This document shows positions 40,138 to 48,168 of a stretch of 64,000 nt of DNA, in pieces. A model generated the notes under the pieces. That model worked only from the letters and a program-made list of their open reading frames with translations. It made no database searches and was not told the DNA's origin. The stretch comes from a virus. The DNA lies in IMG/VR virus record IMGVR_UViG_3300022752_004829, positions 1 to 64,000 of that record; one strand, 5' to 3'. The position numbers and the translations under genes were made by a program. Each line of letters opens with the position of its first letter. Within the stretch, counting starts at the first letter, position 1.

Positions 40138-41263
40138 AGAAGAAGTAGTTCAATCTATCGGTCCATCAGCATCGGATAGATTATTATCATTTTTAAAGGA
40201 TAATAAAGAAGATCATTATAACTTTGAAGAAGAAATTTATTATAAAGTATCTACTGGTAGTCTTAATCTGGATATAGCTACAAGCGGTGGTCTATCTCCT
40301 GGTCTTCATAGATTTATAGGCATGAATGAAGGTGGTAAAACTTCAGAGGCGCTAGAAGTTGCTAAAAATTTTCTCAAAACAGTAGAGAATTCAAGAGCTT
40401 TACTTTTTAAAGCAGAAGGTCGCCTAAGTAAAGAGATCAAGGAAAGATCAGGAATTAAATTCGTTACAGATCCTAAAGAATGGGTAGATGGAACATGTTT
40501 CGTATTTGAATGTAATATTTTTGAAACAGTATCTGAATTAATGAAAGACTTAGTTCAATCAAATGACGAAAACAAAAGATATATGTTCATACTTGATTCT
40601 GTTGATGGCCTTATTACAAAAGGTGATAAAGATAAAACTTTAAGTGAAGCAACTAAAGTTGCAGGAGGAGCAGTTATATCTTCTATGCTTATGAAGAAAA
40701 TTTCATTAGCACTATCAAAGCGCGGTCATATGGCAATTTTTATCAGTCAAGTTCGTTCTGATATTAAACTTGATCCTTACGCAGCAAATAAAGAAGTAAG
40801 ACAAACTACAGCGACTGGCGGAAATGCATTATTACATTTTGCAAATTGGATTCTTGAATTCGAACCTCGTTACAATAAAGATCTTATTCTTGAGAAACCA
40901 AATGAAAAATATGATCCAGTGAAAAATAAAATTATTGGACATAATGTAAAAATTGCAATTAAAAAATCTACAAATGAATCAACAAACTCCAAGATTCAAT
41001 ATCCAATCAAATACGGAAGAAAAGAAGGTTCTTCTGTATGGAAAGAATACGAAGTAATTGATCAAATTCTTGCTTGGGAATTTGCAACAGCTAAAGGGGC
41101 ATGGGTTACTTTCTCTGATGAAATTATAGAAGAACTCAAAAAATCAAATATTGAACTTAAAAAACAACATCAAGGCGTAGATAATCTTCGACTTTATCTT
41201 GAAGAAAATAAATTAATAGTTGATTATTTTTATAATAAGTTTATTCAAACATTAGCGTCATGA
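40121..41263 (+). CDS. RecA/UvsX-family recombinase
   Basis: A 380-aa strand-exchange ATPase: GLSPGLHRFIGMNEGGKTSE contains Walker A GMNEGGKT (67-74); Walker B is YMFILDSVDGLI; MAIFISQVRSD and QTTATGGNAL correspond to the RecA L1/L2 DNA-binding region. It resembles phage RecA-like proteins rather than bacterial RecA. It would drive recombination-dependent replication and repair. Overlaps the nuclease gene by 4 nt. Confidence 0.9.
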   Translation: MGRKPKEEVVQSIGPSASDRLLSFLKDNKEDHYNFEEEIYYKVSTGSLNLDIATSGGLSPGLHRFIGMNEGGKTSEALEVAKNFLKTVENSRALLFKAEGRLSKEIKERSGIKFVTDPKEWVDGTCFVFECNIFETVSELMKDLVQSNDENKRYMFILDSVDGLITKGDKDKTLSEATKVAGGAVISSMLMKKISLALSKRGHMAIFISQVRSDIKLDPYAANKEVRQTTATGGNALLHFANWILEFEPRYNKDLILEKPNEKYDPVKNKIIGHNVKIAIKKSTNESTNSKIQYPIKYGRKEGSSVWKEYEVIDQILAWEFATAKGAWVTFSDEIIEELKKSNIELKKQHQGVDNLRLYLEENKLIVDYFYNKFIQTLAS

Positions 41264-41679
41264 GATTGTTAAATATTAACGGGAAACTCGTTAATAAAAA
41301 TGTAAGAAATAATCTGGTAGACTGGCAGGGTAAAAGCCGCAGTAAATTACAATTTAAATTTAAACAATTTTTTTATCCATATTGGAAAAATCATATAGTC
41401 TACGAAGAGTTTCCTGTTTATGGCACTATGCTTAAAGTAGACATATTAAATGCAACAAAACGAATAGCAATAGAGGTGCAAGGTAATCAACACGAATCAT
41501 TTAATCAATTTTTTCATGATAATTCTCGTCTTAAATACCTTGAGAGTATAAAAAGGGACGTTAAAAAAGAAAAATGGTTAGAAATGAATGGATTTAAATT
41601 CTTAGAACTATATGAAAGTGATTTAAAAAGTTTATCACCACAATATATAGAAGAAAAATTTGGAATTTTAATCATTTAA
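41260..41679 (+). CDS. PD-(D/E)XK-like nuclease, possible junction resolvase
   Basis: A 139-aa protein with a Vsr/PD-(D/E)XK layout: KVDILNATKRIAIEVQGNQH contains D-x(10)-E-x-Q, a plausible D...E-x-K variant, followed by SIKRDVKKEKWLEMNGFKFL as in very-short-patch-like nucleases. Between recA and dnaB it may resolve recombination intermediates or nick DNA; the exact activity is unknown. Confidence 0.65.
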   Translation: MRLLNINGKLVNKNVRNNLVDWQGKSRSKLQFKFKQFFYPYWKNHIVYEEFPVYGTMLKVDILNATKRIAIEVQGNQHESFNQFFHDNSRLKYLESIKRDVKKEKWLEMNGFKFLELYESDLKSLSPQYIEEKFGILII

Positions 41680-41685
41680 GTGTAA
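41680..41685 (+). promoter_or_regulatory. Candidate late-promoter element GTGTAA (91-aa gene)
   Basis: AAGTGTAAAAGTTT with GTGTAA 9 nt before the GTG start at 41695; overlaps the stop region of the nuclease gene. Confidence 0.35.
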
Positions 41686-41694
41686 AAGTTTTAG

Positions 41695-41970
41695 GTGACA
41701 AACAAGAAAAAAACTTTTAAAATTCCCGATTCGCTACTAAAGCAGATTGATGAATGTAGTTTTGGTGGATATATTATGTTTAATTTTTCAAGCAAAGGGG
41801 AGCCTCAAGTCTTTACTAAATTCGATAATCAGATAAATGCTATGGCACTCTTATATTATGTTAATACTTGGAGTCAAAGTGTAGATCAATTAAATTTGGA
41901 AGCAACGACAGATCAAATAGCTCGCACAAATCAAGAAGATGATTTTGATGAGCCAGAAGATAAAGATTAA
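41695..41970 (+). CDS. Hypothetical protein with acidic tail, 91 aa
   Basis: Not recognised. GTG start. The core (KIPDSLLKQIDECSFGGYIM, then VFTKFDNQINAMALLYYVNT) is mixed alpha/beta; the C terminus is strongly acidic (EDDFDEPEDKD). It lies in the replication block, so a partner-binding role is possible. Confidence 0.5.
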   Translation: MTNKKKTFKIPDSLLKQIDECSFGGYIMFNFSSKGEPQVFTKFDNQINAMALLYYVNTWSQSVDQLNLEATTDQIARTNQEDDFDEPEDKD

Positions 41971-41973
41971 AAC

Positions 41974-42002
41974 TTGACTTTTAATTTCTAGTTTGGTATC
42001 AT
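41974..42002 (+). promoter_or_regulatory. Promoter of dnaB
   Basis: TTGACT (41974-41979), 17-nt spacer, TATCAT (41997-42002), 9 nt to ATG 42012; AAAGG directly precedes the ATG. Confidence 0.65.
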
Positions 42003-42011
42003 ATATAAAGG

Positions 42012-43496
42012 ATGATTTATTCTTTACAAGTAGAAAGACATGTATTAAGTGGTTTATTAAAACATCAAGATTTATTTGCAGATATTGATGTATTTTTAAC
42101 TGAAAATGATTTTTATAATGATGTTCACTCATCAATATATACTGTATTTAAAAATATAAAACATAAAGGTGAAAAAGTAGATAAAGTACTTCTAGCTGAA
42201 AAGATTAAAAATCTTGGAATAACATTTAAGGATGAGATTAATATTTTCGATTATATTGATAATCTAAGCTTTTCTCAGATTACAGAAGAAGCAACAATGA
42301 ATGCTTGTAAGGAATTAATTAAATTAAGAATTCGAAGGGAGATATCTCAAACTGCCGACAAACTAAAAGAATATATAAATAAGAATTCAGAAGATTCTAT
42401 AGATGATATTATAGGTAAGATAGATCAAATATATAATAAAAAAATTTCAGCATATTCAGAAAATGATATGCCAGTTAATATCTTTGCGGAAGTCGAAGAT
42501 CTTATTGAAGAAATTGGTAATTCTCCAAAAGAAGATACTGGATTAATTACTCCATATTCTGAATTTAATAGAATGTACGGTGGTCTAAAGAATGCGAATA
42601 TTTACGCTATCGCAAGTAGACCTGGTCAAGGAAAATCTACATGGTTAAACGATATTTGTTTTAAAACTTCTATTAATCCTAAAAATAAAACTAAGACGCT
42701 TATTCTTGATACAGAAATGCAAACTGTAGATATTCAATTAAGAATGGTCGCATCATTAACTGATGTACCTGTATGGTATCTTGAAACAGGAAATTGGCGT
42801 AAAAATGAAGAAATGACTAAAAAAGTCCGAGCTGCTTGGGCAAAAGTTAAAACATATGAATATTTTCATTATCATGTAGGTAATAAAAATATAGATCAAG
42901 TCTGCTCTCTTATTAGAAGATGGTATCTTTCAAAAGTTGGAAGAGGCAATCAAGCGATGATCGCGTATGATTATATCAAATTAACTGGTGAGAAGGTTGG
43001 TCAAAATTGGGCAGAGCATCAAGCTATTGGAGAAAAAATTGATAAACTAAAAAGAATATCTGAAGAAATACATTGCCCAATCATTACTGCTATGCAATTA
43101 AATAGAACTGGAGAGAACTTTAATAGAAATTCAAATAACGTTGTAGATGATAGTTCAGTTATTTCTTTATCAGATAGACTTCAATGGTTTGCTTCATTTG
43201 TAGCAATTTTCAGAAGAAAAACTCTTGATGAAGTGACACTTGATGGACAAGCGTTTGGGACACATAAATTAATTCCAACAAAAACAAGATTCCAAGGGAA
43301 AGATGCAGCTGGACATCAAGATCTAGTTAGAAGACTAGATTCAACAGGCAAAGAAATATGGGCCCAAAATTATCTTAATTATCAGGTTACAAATTTTAAT
43401 ATTGAAGAAAGAGGATCTTTGAGAGATGTCGCAGAAAGACAAAGAGAGCAATACGAACTCACCGATCAAAATGCAAATGATGGAGAATTACTATGA
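42012..43496 (+). CDS. dnaB: Replicative DNA helicase, DnaB family
   Basis: A 494-aa hexameric helicase. N-terminal domain (LQVERHVLSGLLKHQDLFAD) is DnaB-like; the RecA-fold domain has Walker A ASRPGQGKST (about residue 200), then TLILDTEMQTVDIQLRMVAS, and MQLNRTGENF with a DSSVISLSDRLQWF arginine-finger region. It unwinds DNA ahead of the phage polymerase and presumably works with the primase two genes downstream. Overlaps thyX by 4 nt. Confidence 0.93.
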   Translation: MIYSLQVERHVLSGLLKHQDLFADIDVFLTENDFYNDVHSSIYTVFKNIKHKGEKVDKVLLAEKIKNLGITFKDEINIFDYIDNLSFSQITEEATMNACKELIKLRIRREISQTADKLKEYINKNSEDSIDDIIGKIDQIYNKKISAYSENDMPVNIFAEVEDLIEEIGNSPKEDTGLITPYSEFNRMYGGLKNANIYAIASRPGQGKSTWLNDICFKTSINPKNKTKTLILDTEMQTVDIQLRMVASLTDVPVWYLETGNWRKNEEMTKKVRAAWAKVKTYEYFHYHVGNKNIDQVCSLIRRWYLSKVGRGNQAMIAYDYIKLTGEKVGQNWAEHQAIGEKIDKLKRISEEIHCPIITAMQLNRTGENFNRNSNNVVDDSSVISLSDRLQWFASFVAIFRRKTLDEVTLDGQAFGTHKLIPTKTRFQGKDAAGHQDLVRRLDSTGKEIWAQNYLNYQVTNFNIEERGSLRDVAERQREQYELTDQNANDGELL

Positions 43497-44149
43497 ATGT
43501 CGAATTAGTTTCAATTACAAAACCAGAAATAAAAAACTTACAGAAAGCTGAAGATCTTGTAGCGTACTGCGCTAGAGTCAGCAATCCTTCTAATCAATTA
43601 AATACAGAGACTGCTCCAAAACTATTAAAATTTTTAATTAAAAATAAACATTGGAGTCCATTTGAATTAGTAGATATGTGTGTTGAGATAAAAACCAGTA
43701 GAGCAATCGCAGCGCAAATTCTACGTCATAGATCATTTTCATTTCAAGAATTTAGTCAAAGATATAGTTTAGCTAACGAATATGAAGATGTAGAACTAAG
43801 ATTACAAGGCGACAAAAACAGGCAAGTGGGAGAGAAACTTTTACCAACAAATACGGATGCTTATGATGATATATCGCATCTCGTAGCAGAATCTATATCA
43901 TTAGCCCAGCATTGTTATGATACAATGATAGAAAATGGAGTAGCAAAAGAAGTGGCAAGAATGATTCTACCGCTAACTACTCAAACTACAATGTATATGA
44001 AAGGTTCTTTAAGAAGTTGGATACATTATATAGAGTTGAGAACTGAACAGAATACTCAGAAAGAACATCGAGAAATTGCAGAAAGATGTAGAAAAATTTT
44101 TGTAAAAGAATTTCCAATTATAAGTGAGGCTTTGGAATGGAACAGATAA
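43493..44149 (+). CDS. thyX: Flavin-dependent thymidylate synthase
   Basis: Makes dTMP from dUMP using methylenetetrahydrofolate, FAD and NADPH. The ThyX motif RHRSFSFQEFSQRYS (RHR-x7-S-x-R) is present near residue 77, with LPLTTQTTMYMKGSLRSWIH and LRTEQNTQKEHREIAE further on. 218 aa is normal. Uses dUMP from dCMP deaminase. Overlaps the primase gene by 13 nt. Confidence 0.96.
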   Translation: MNVELVSITKPEIKNLQKAEDLVAYCARVSNPSNQLNTETAPKLLKFLIKNKHWSPFELVDMCVEIKTSRAIAAQILRHRSFSFQEFSQRYSLANEYEDVELRLQGDKNRQVGEKLLPTNTDAYDDISHLVAESISLAQHCYDTMIENGVAKEVARMILPLTTQTTMYMKGSLRSWIHYIELRTEQNTQKEHREIAERCRKIFVKEFPIISEALEWNR

Positions 44150-45042
44150 GCGTTTACGAAATTCTTACAGAATTAGGCTATAAGCTTAAAGACTATGGTA
44201 AAGAGTTTAGAACAAAACCTCTATATAGAGATAGCGATAATGATACAGTATTAAGAATCTATAAAGATACTGGTAAGTGGTTTGATTTTAAGCAGAACAT
44301 TAGTGGAGACATAAATTCATTAATAAGACTCACTTTAAAAATTGATGATCCAGAGAAAGCTCAAGAATGGTTAAAGAATAAAAACTTTCATGTTAATTAC
44401 AATATTGAATATGTAAAACCGATTTTAAAGTCAACTCAAAAATTTGATATTAATTTATTAGAGAATCTTGAGAATAATAATTCATACTGGAATAAAAGAG
44501 GTATCACGGACGATATCTTACTACAATTCAAAGGTGGAGTCGGAAAAGCTGGCAAAATGAAAAATAGATATGTATTTCCAATATTTGATGCAAAAGGCGA
44601 TATAATAGGATTCTCTGGAAGAGATATCACAAATCTATCTAAAATTAAATGGAAACATTTAGGAGAAAAGAATGATTTTGTTTATCCATTGTTCTTAAAT
44701 AATAAATCAATTGAAGAACAAAAAGAAGTGATCTTAGTTGAAAGTATTGGGGATATGCTAAGTCTTTACCAAGCTGAAATAAAAAATGTTTTAGTTACAT
44801 TTGGGACAAATCTAAGTCTATCAATTTTAAATTATTGTTTAAAGATGGATATTCGTAAAATCTTTATAAGTTTAAATAATGATATAGAAAAGAATATGGC
44901 TGGAAATATTGGTGCAGAAAAAATATATTCAAGACTTAAAAGATATTTTGATGATAAACAATTAAAAATAGCACTGCCAACGAAAAAAGATTTTGGCGAA
45001 ATGACGGAAGAAGAGATTTTACAATGGAAAGCAAATCTTTAA
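44137..45042 (+). CDS. DnaG-like primase with TOPRIM domain
   Basis: A 301-aa primase. The N-terminal part (KEFRTKPLYRDSDNDTVLRI, FDFKQNISGDINSLI) resembles a CHC2-like domain without the zinc cysteines. The middle (NKRGITDDILLQFKGGVG, YVFPIFDAKGDIIGFSGRDI) matches DnaG, and the TOPRIM region is ILVESIGDMLSLYQA plus ISLNNDIEKNMAGNIGAEKI. It is short, lacking a helicase-binding C terminus. It overlaps the Cas4-like gene by 19 nt. Confidence 0.85.
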   Translation: MEQISVYEILTELGYKLKDYGKEFRTKPLYRDSDNDTVLRIYKDTGKWFDFKQNISGDINSLIRLTLKIDDPEKAQEWLKNKNFHVNYNIEYVKPILKSTQKFDINLLENLENNNSYWNKRGITDDILLQFKGGVGKAGKMKNRYVFPIFDAKGDIIGFSGRDITNLSKIKWKHLGEKNDFVYPLFLNNKSIEEQKEVILVESIGDMLSLYQAEIKNVLVTFGTNLSLSILNYCLKMDIRKIFISLNNDIEKNMAGNIGAEKIYSRLKRYFDDKQLKIALPTKKDFGEMTEEEILQWKANL

Positions 45043-45989
45043 AAGTATTATCCGCTTCCAGAATAAAAACTCTTGAGACTTGTTCTTGGGTCTATTGGAA
45101 TAACTATCACACCAAAGTCCCTCAGACTCAAAATGATGGCGCTCTTAGAGGCACAATCTGTCATACAGTTTTTGAACTACTTTTAAATCCAAAGCATAAA
45201 AATCATTTTAATAAAATAATAAAAAAGAATTCTATTAAAGGAAGTAAAGCAATTACAAGATTAGTCAAGAGATTAAAAGCTAAAGTTGGGCTAGATGAGT
45301 CAAATTTTGATATTTTAGATCAAATGATTATGGTTGGTCTAAAACATGACTTTTTTGGCGAGAAAGATGGCGAGATTGTTTCTCCAGAATACGCCTTTGA
45401 AATCAAAAATGATACGCCTAAATATCATATTAAGGGATTCATTGACAAGCCCATTAAATCAAAGAATAAAATGGTTATAATTGACTACAAAAGCTCAAAG
45501 GCTAAATTTAGAGGAGATGATCTTGAGGCAAATATCCAAGCAATGATGTATAGTCTTGCTAGTAAAAAATTGTGGCCAAAACTTAAACCTATTGTAAGAT
45601 TTTTATTTCTTAGATTTCCAAAGCAGCCCATACAAGAACTTCAATTTACAGAAGATCAAATAAATGGTTTTGAGCATTACCTAGAGCATATAAATGATTA
45701 TATTAATAAATTTGATTATAATGCAGCTAAAGCTAATTTTGCTATAGATAATGACAAAAGCAAATGGATGTGTGGAGTTGGCAATTGGAGATGTCCTTAT
45801 AGAGATCCTTATGAATATTACGTTAAATTAAACGAAAAAGGCGAAATCCTAGAATCTAGTCTGGATGGTAAATTTAAAGATATAAAAGGATTCCAGATAG
45901 AAAAAAGAAAATATGAGGGATGTCCAAAATTTAATACCTTTAATAAAGATAAATTTTTAGATAAAAAAGAAGACGAATTTTTAGATTGA
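45024..45989 (+). CDS. Cas4/AddB-like PD-(D/E)XK exonuclease with iron-sulfur cysteines
   Basis: A 321-aa RecB-family nuclease: LSASRIKTLETCSWVYW starts the fold, ALRGTICHTVFELLL is the helix with conserved His, and the core is IKGFIDKPI...MVIIDYKSSKA (D...D-Y-K, with EANIQAMMYSL). Four cysteines (C20 and about 249, 256, 299) are placed as in Cas4/AddB 4Fe-4S clusters. It likely processes DNA ends for recombination with the RecA-like protein. No CRISPR genes are nearby, so it is not part of adaptation. Confidence 0.85.
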   Translation: MESKSLKVLSASRIKTLETCSWVYWNNYHTKVPQTQNDGALRGTICHTVFELLLNPKHKNHFNKIIKKNSIKGSKAITRLVKRLKAKVGLDESNFDILDQMIMVGLKHDFFGEKDGEIVSPEYAFEIKNDTPKYHIKGFIDKPIKSKNKMVIIDYKSSKAKFRGDDLEANIQAMMYSLASKKLWPKLKPIVRFLFLRFPKQPIQELQFTEDQINGFEHYLEHINDYINKFDYNAAKANFAIDNDKSKWMCGVGNWRCPYRDPYEYYVKLNEKGEILESSLDGKFKDIKGFQIEKRKYEGCPKFNTFNKDKFLDKKEDEFLD

Positions 45990-46014
45990 TTGTCAATAAA
46001 ATCTAAGTTATAAT
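45986..46014 (+). promoter_or_regulatory. Promoter of the PHP/exonuclease/dnaE operon
   Basis: TTGATT (45986-45991), 17-nt spacer, TATAAT (46009-46014), 7 nt to ATG 46022. Confidence 0.7.
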
Positions 46015-46021
46015 ACATAAA

Positions 46022-46771
46022 ATGATACCCTTATTTAAGTCTCATTATTCATTAGGCAGGTCTATACTTACCCTTGAAGACAAAGAAGAGAGGGATGACT
46101 ATCCAGACTCTATAATTCAAATAGCTAAAGAAAATAATCTGAAACAAGTACATATTGTGGAAGATAACATGTCATCATTTTTAGAGGCATATACAAATAC
46201 AAAAAATAACAATATTAGTCTCAATTATGGATTGAGAATCTCTATAACAGAATCTATAGAAGATAAAACCGAAGAGTCTAGAGCCAAAACATCCAAGATT
46301 GTTATTTTTATAAAAAATAAACAAGGATATGAATCATTAATTAAACTATTTAGTATCGCCGCAAAAGCAGGATTCTATTATGAGCCAAGGCTAGATTATC
46401 AAACTTTAAAAAATAATTGGTCTAATAATTTAATACTTTGTATACCATTTTATGATTCATTTATATTTAATAACACATTAAAGAATTTTATATGTATACC
46501 ACAATTTGATTTCGCAAAACCAATATTTCTTCTAGAGGATAATGATTTACCTTTTGATTTTATTATAAAAGATAAGATCAATAAATATATAAAAGAAAAC
46601 AATTACGAACTTTACAAAGCAAAAAGTATCTATTATAATAAGAGAAATGATTTTAAGACATATCTTACATTTAGATGTATCAATAACAGAACTATTTTAA
46701 ATAAACCAGAGCTTGAGCATATGAGTAGCAACGAATTTTCTTTTGAGAGTTGGAAGGAGATGGATAAATGA
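46022..46771 (+). CDS. Detached, degenerate PHP domain of DNA polymerase III alpha
   Basis: A 249-aa protein starting MIPLFKSHYSLGRSILTL, equivalent to the DnaE N-terminal 'hLHvHSdYSLLDG' PHP motif, followed by DSIIQIAKENNLKQVHIVED, SLNYGLRISITES and QGYESLIKLFSIAAKAGFYY, the order found in the DnaE PHP domain. Metal-binding residues are mostly lost (SH instead of HxH; EDN instead of TDHG), so the domain is probably structural. The polymerase core is encoded separately at 48146-50743. Overlaps the next gene by 4 nt. Confidence 0.72.
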   Translation: MIPLFKSHYSLGRSILTLEDKEERDDYPDSIIQIAKENNLKQVHIVEDNMSSFLEAYTNTKNNNISLNYGLRISITESIEDKTEESRAKTSKIVIFIKNKQGYESLIKLFSIAAKAGFYYEPRLDYQTLKNNWSNNLILCIPFYDSFIFNNTLKNFICIPQFDFAKPIFLLEDNDLPFDFIIKDKINKYIKENNYELYKAKSIYYNKRNDFKTYLTFRCINNRTILNKPELEHMSSNEFSFESWKEMDK

Positions 46772-47331
46772 AACTTCAAGATCCACAAAAAATTGTAAAT
46801 AAATATGCACAAAAAGTGAATGATTATGGCCAAAAAGATAAGCAGCGATTAGATGACGAAGATAGATCTGCGGGCTATAGAAGAATGATATATAAAGAAA
46901 ATGGGCTATACTCGACTGATGTAGATTTAATGTGTATAAAAGAGCAAAGAAATAAACAAGCCGAAGTTGTAGCTGGATTAGAGCTTACTATGATAAGTGA
47001 TCATACCTCAAGACCACATAATAATTATTTTGCTAGCATTATGGCTAGATATAGAAAAGATGGCCAAGGTAAGTACAGCATAATGATAACAGGCTTCTGC
47101 AAAGCTCCATCTATAATAGTAGCTTTCTCTAGAGATCTTATGAATTTCTATTTATATAATTTAACAAAAGATAATGGCATGTGGTATTACCAAAATAAAC
47201 TAAGACATCTAGAATGGCATTATAAAATTAGAGATGTAGCACCACCAGAAGATTTATATACAAAAAATAAAATGGACTCTTATCAAGAAAAATTTTTAGT
47301 CGAGGTCCCATCATGGATGATCACTTACTAA
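46768..47331 (+). CDS. Hypothetical protein in the polymerase operon, 187 aa
   Basis: Not recognised. A mixed alpha/beta protein with YSTDVDLMCIKEQRNKQAEV then VAGLELTMI, an arrangement of D...E-x-E in beta strands that might be a degraded nuclease fold, and YRKDGQGKYSIMITGFCKAP. Tightly packed between the PHP-domain and exonuclease genes (4- and 19-nt overlaps), so a link to the polymerase is likely. Confidence 0.5.
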   Translation: MKLQDPQKIVNKYAQKVNDYGQKDKQRLDDEDRSAGYRRMIYKENGLYSTDVDLMCIKEQRNKQAEVVAGLELTMISDHTSRPHNNYFASIMARYRKDGQGKYSIMITGFCKAPSIIVAFSRDLMNFYLYNLTKDNGMWYYQNKLRHLEWHYKIRDVAPPEDLYTKNKMDSYQEKFLVEVPSWMITY

Positions 47332-47951
47332 GGTACAATAATAAAAAGAACTTAGTCTTCGTGGACTGCGAGACTTTTAATCTTTGCTTAAATTTCTGCC
47401 ATAATCTTCCATGGCAGATCGCTATGATTAAAGTGCAGGGAGATAAAAAAATTGATGAAAAGAATTACTATCTTAAATGGCAAACCGAATTAAAAATAAG
47501 CCAAGACGCAGCAAGAATTACGAGGTATGATCATAAAAAAGTACAGAAAGAAGGCCATGACCCAAAAGAAATATTTCCCACAATTAAAGATTGGCTAGAT
47601 CATGCAGATTATATAATTGGTCACAATACTATAGGATTTGACATTTATCTTATAAAAGAGTATTATAAGTATATGGGTTGTAATTGGCGACATTTAACAA
47701 ATAAATTTATTGATACAAATGCGATAGCTCGTGGAATTAAATATGGCATGCCTTATAATTCAAAGGAAAGCTTAATAGAATATCAATATAAGATATATCA
47801 TACAAGAAAGAAAAATGTTAAAAGCTCTTTAACAACACTAGGTAAAGAAAATGGTATAGACCATGACTATGATAAGTTGCATGATGCTATAAATGATCTT
47901 GACTTAAACTTAAAAGTATGGAATAAATTAAAGTGGCAGGCAGAGGTATAA
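47313..47951 (+). CDS. DnaQ-like 3'-5' proofreading exonuclease
   Basis: A 212-aa DEDDh exonuclease: LVFVDCETFNLCLNFC (D-x-E), YIIGHNTIGFDIYLIKEY (N...D) and KLHDAINDLDLNLKVW (H-x4-D). This matches the epsilon subunit of bacterial polymerase III. It sits between the PHP-domain and polymerase-core genes, so it probably proofreads for the phage DnaE. Overlaps the previous gene by 19 nt; 1 nt to the next. Confidence 0.88.
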   Translation: MDDHLLRYNNKKNLVFVDCETFNLCLNFCHNLPWQIAMIKVQGDKKIDEKNYYLKWQTELKISQDAARITRYDHKKVQKEGHDPKEIFPTIKDWLDHADYIIGHNTIGFDIYLIKEYYKYMGCNWRHLTNKFIDTNAIARGIKYGMPYNSKESLIEYQYKIYHTRKKNVKSSLTTLGKENGIDHDYDKLHDAINDLDLNLKVWNKLKWQAEV

Positions 47952-47952
47952 A

Positions 47953-48168
47953 ATGGCATCATTAGATGATATTTATGATATGGTTCAAAAATTAGATGAT
48001 TCTAATATAGAATATCTTTTAATTACAATCCAAAAAGGTAAAAAGAATGGTAAGGCGGATGTCTTTTATTCTTTAAAAGATAAAAATTCAATGAAAATAC
48101 TAACTCATGGATTAAATCAATTTAGTAAAGAAGTAGATAGGTTAGATGATGAAGGAAAATTTGAATAA
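47953..48168 (+). CDS. Hypothetical protein, 71 aa
   Basis: Not recognised. Small acidic/basic mixed protein (MASLDDIYDMVQKLDDSNIE, then YLLITIQKGKKNGKADVFY). Overlaps dnaE by 23 nt. May be a small polymerase accessory, by position only. Confidence 0.45.
   Translation: MASLDDIYDMVQKLDDSNIEYLLITIQKGKKNGKADVFYSLKDKNSMKILTHGLNQFSKEVDRLDDEGKFE

Noticed and set aside
45024-45989. CRISPR adaptation because of the Cas4-like protein
   Set aside because: No repeat-spacer array and no other cas genes; the gene lies in a recombination/replication block where such nucleases are common in phages.
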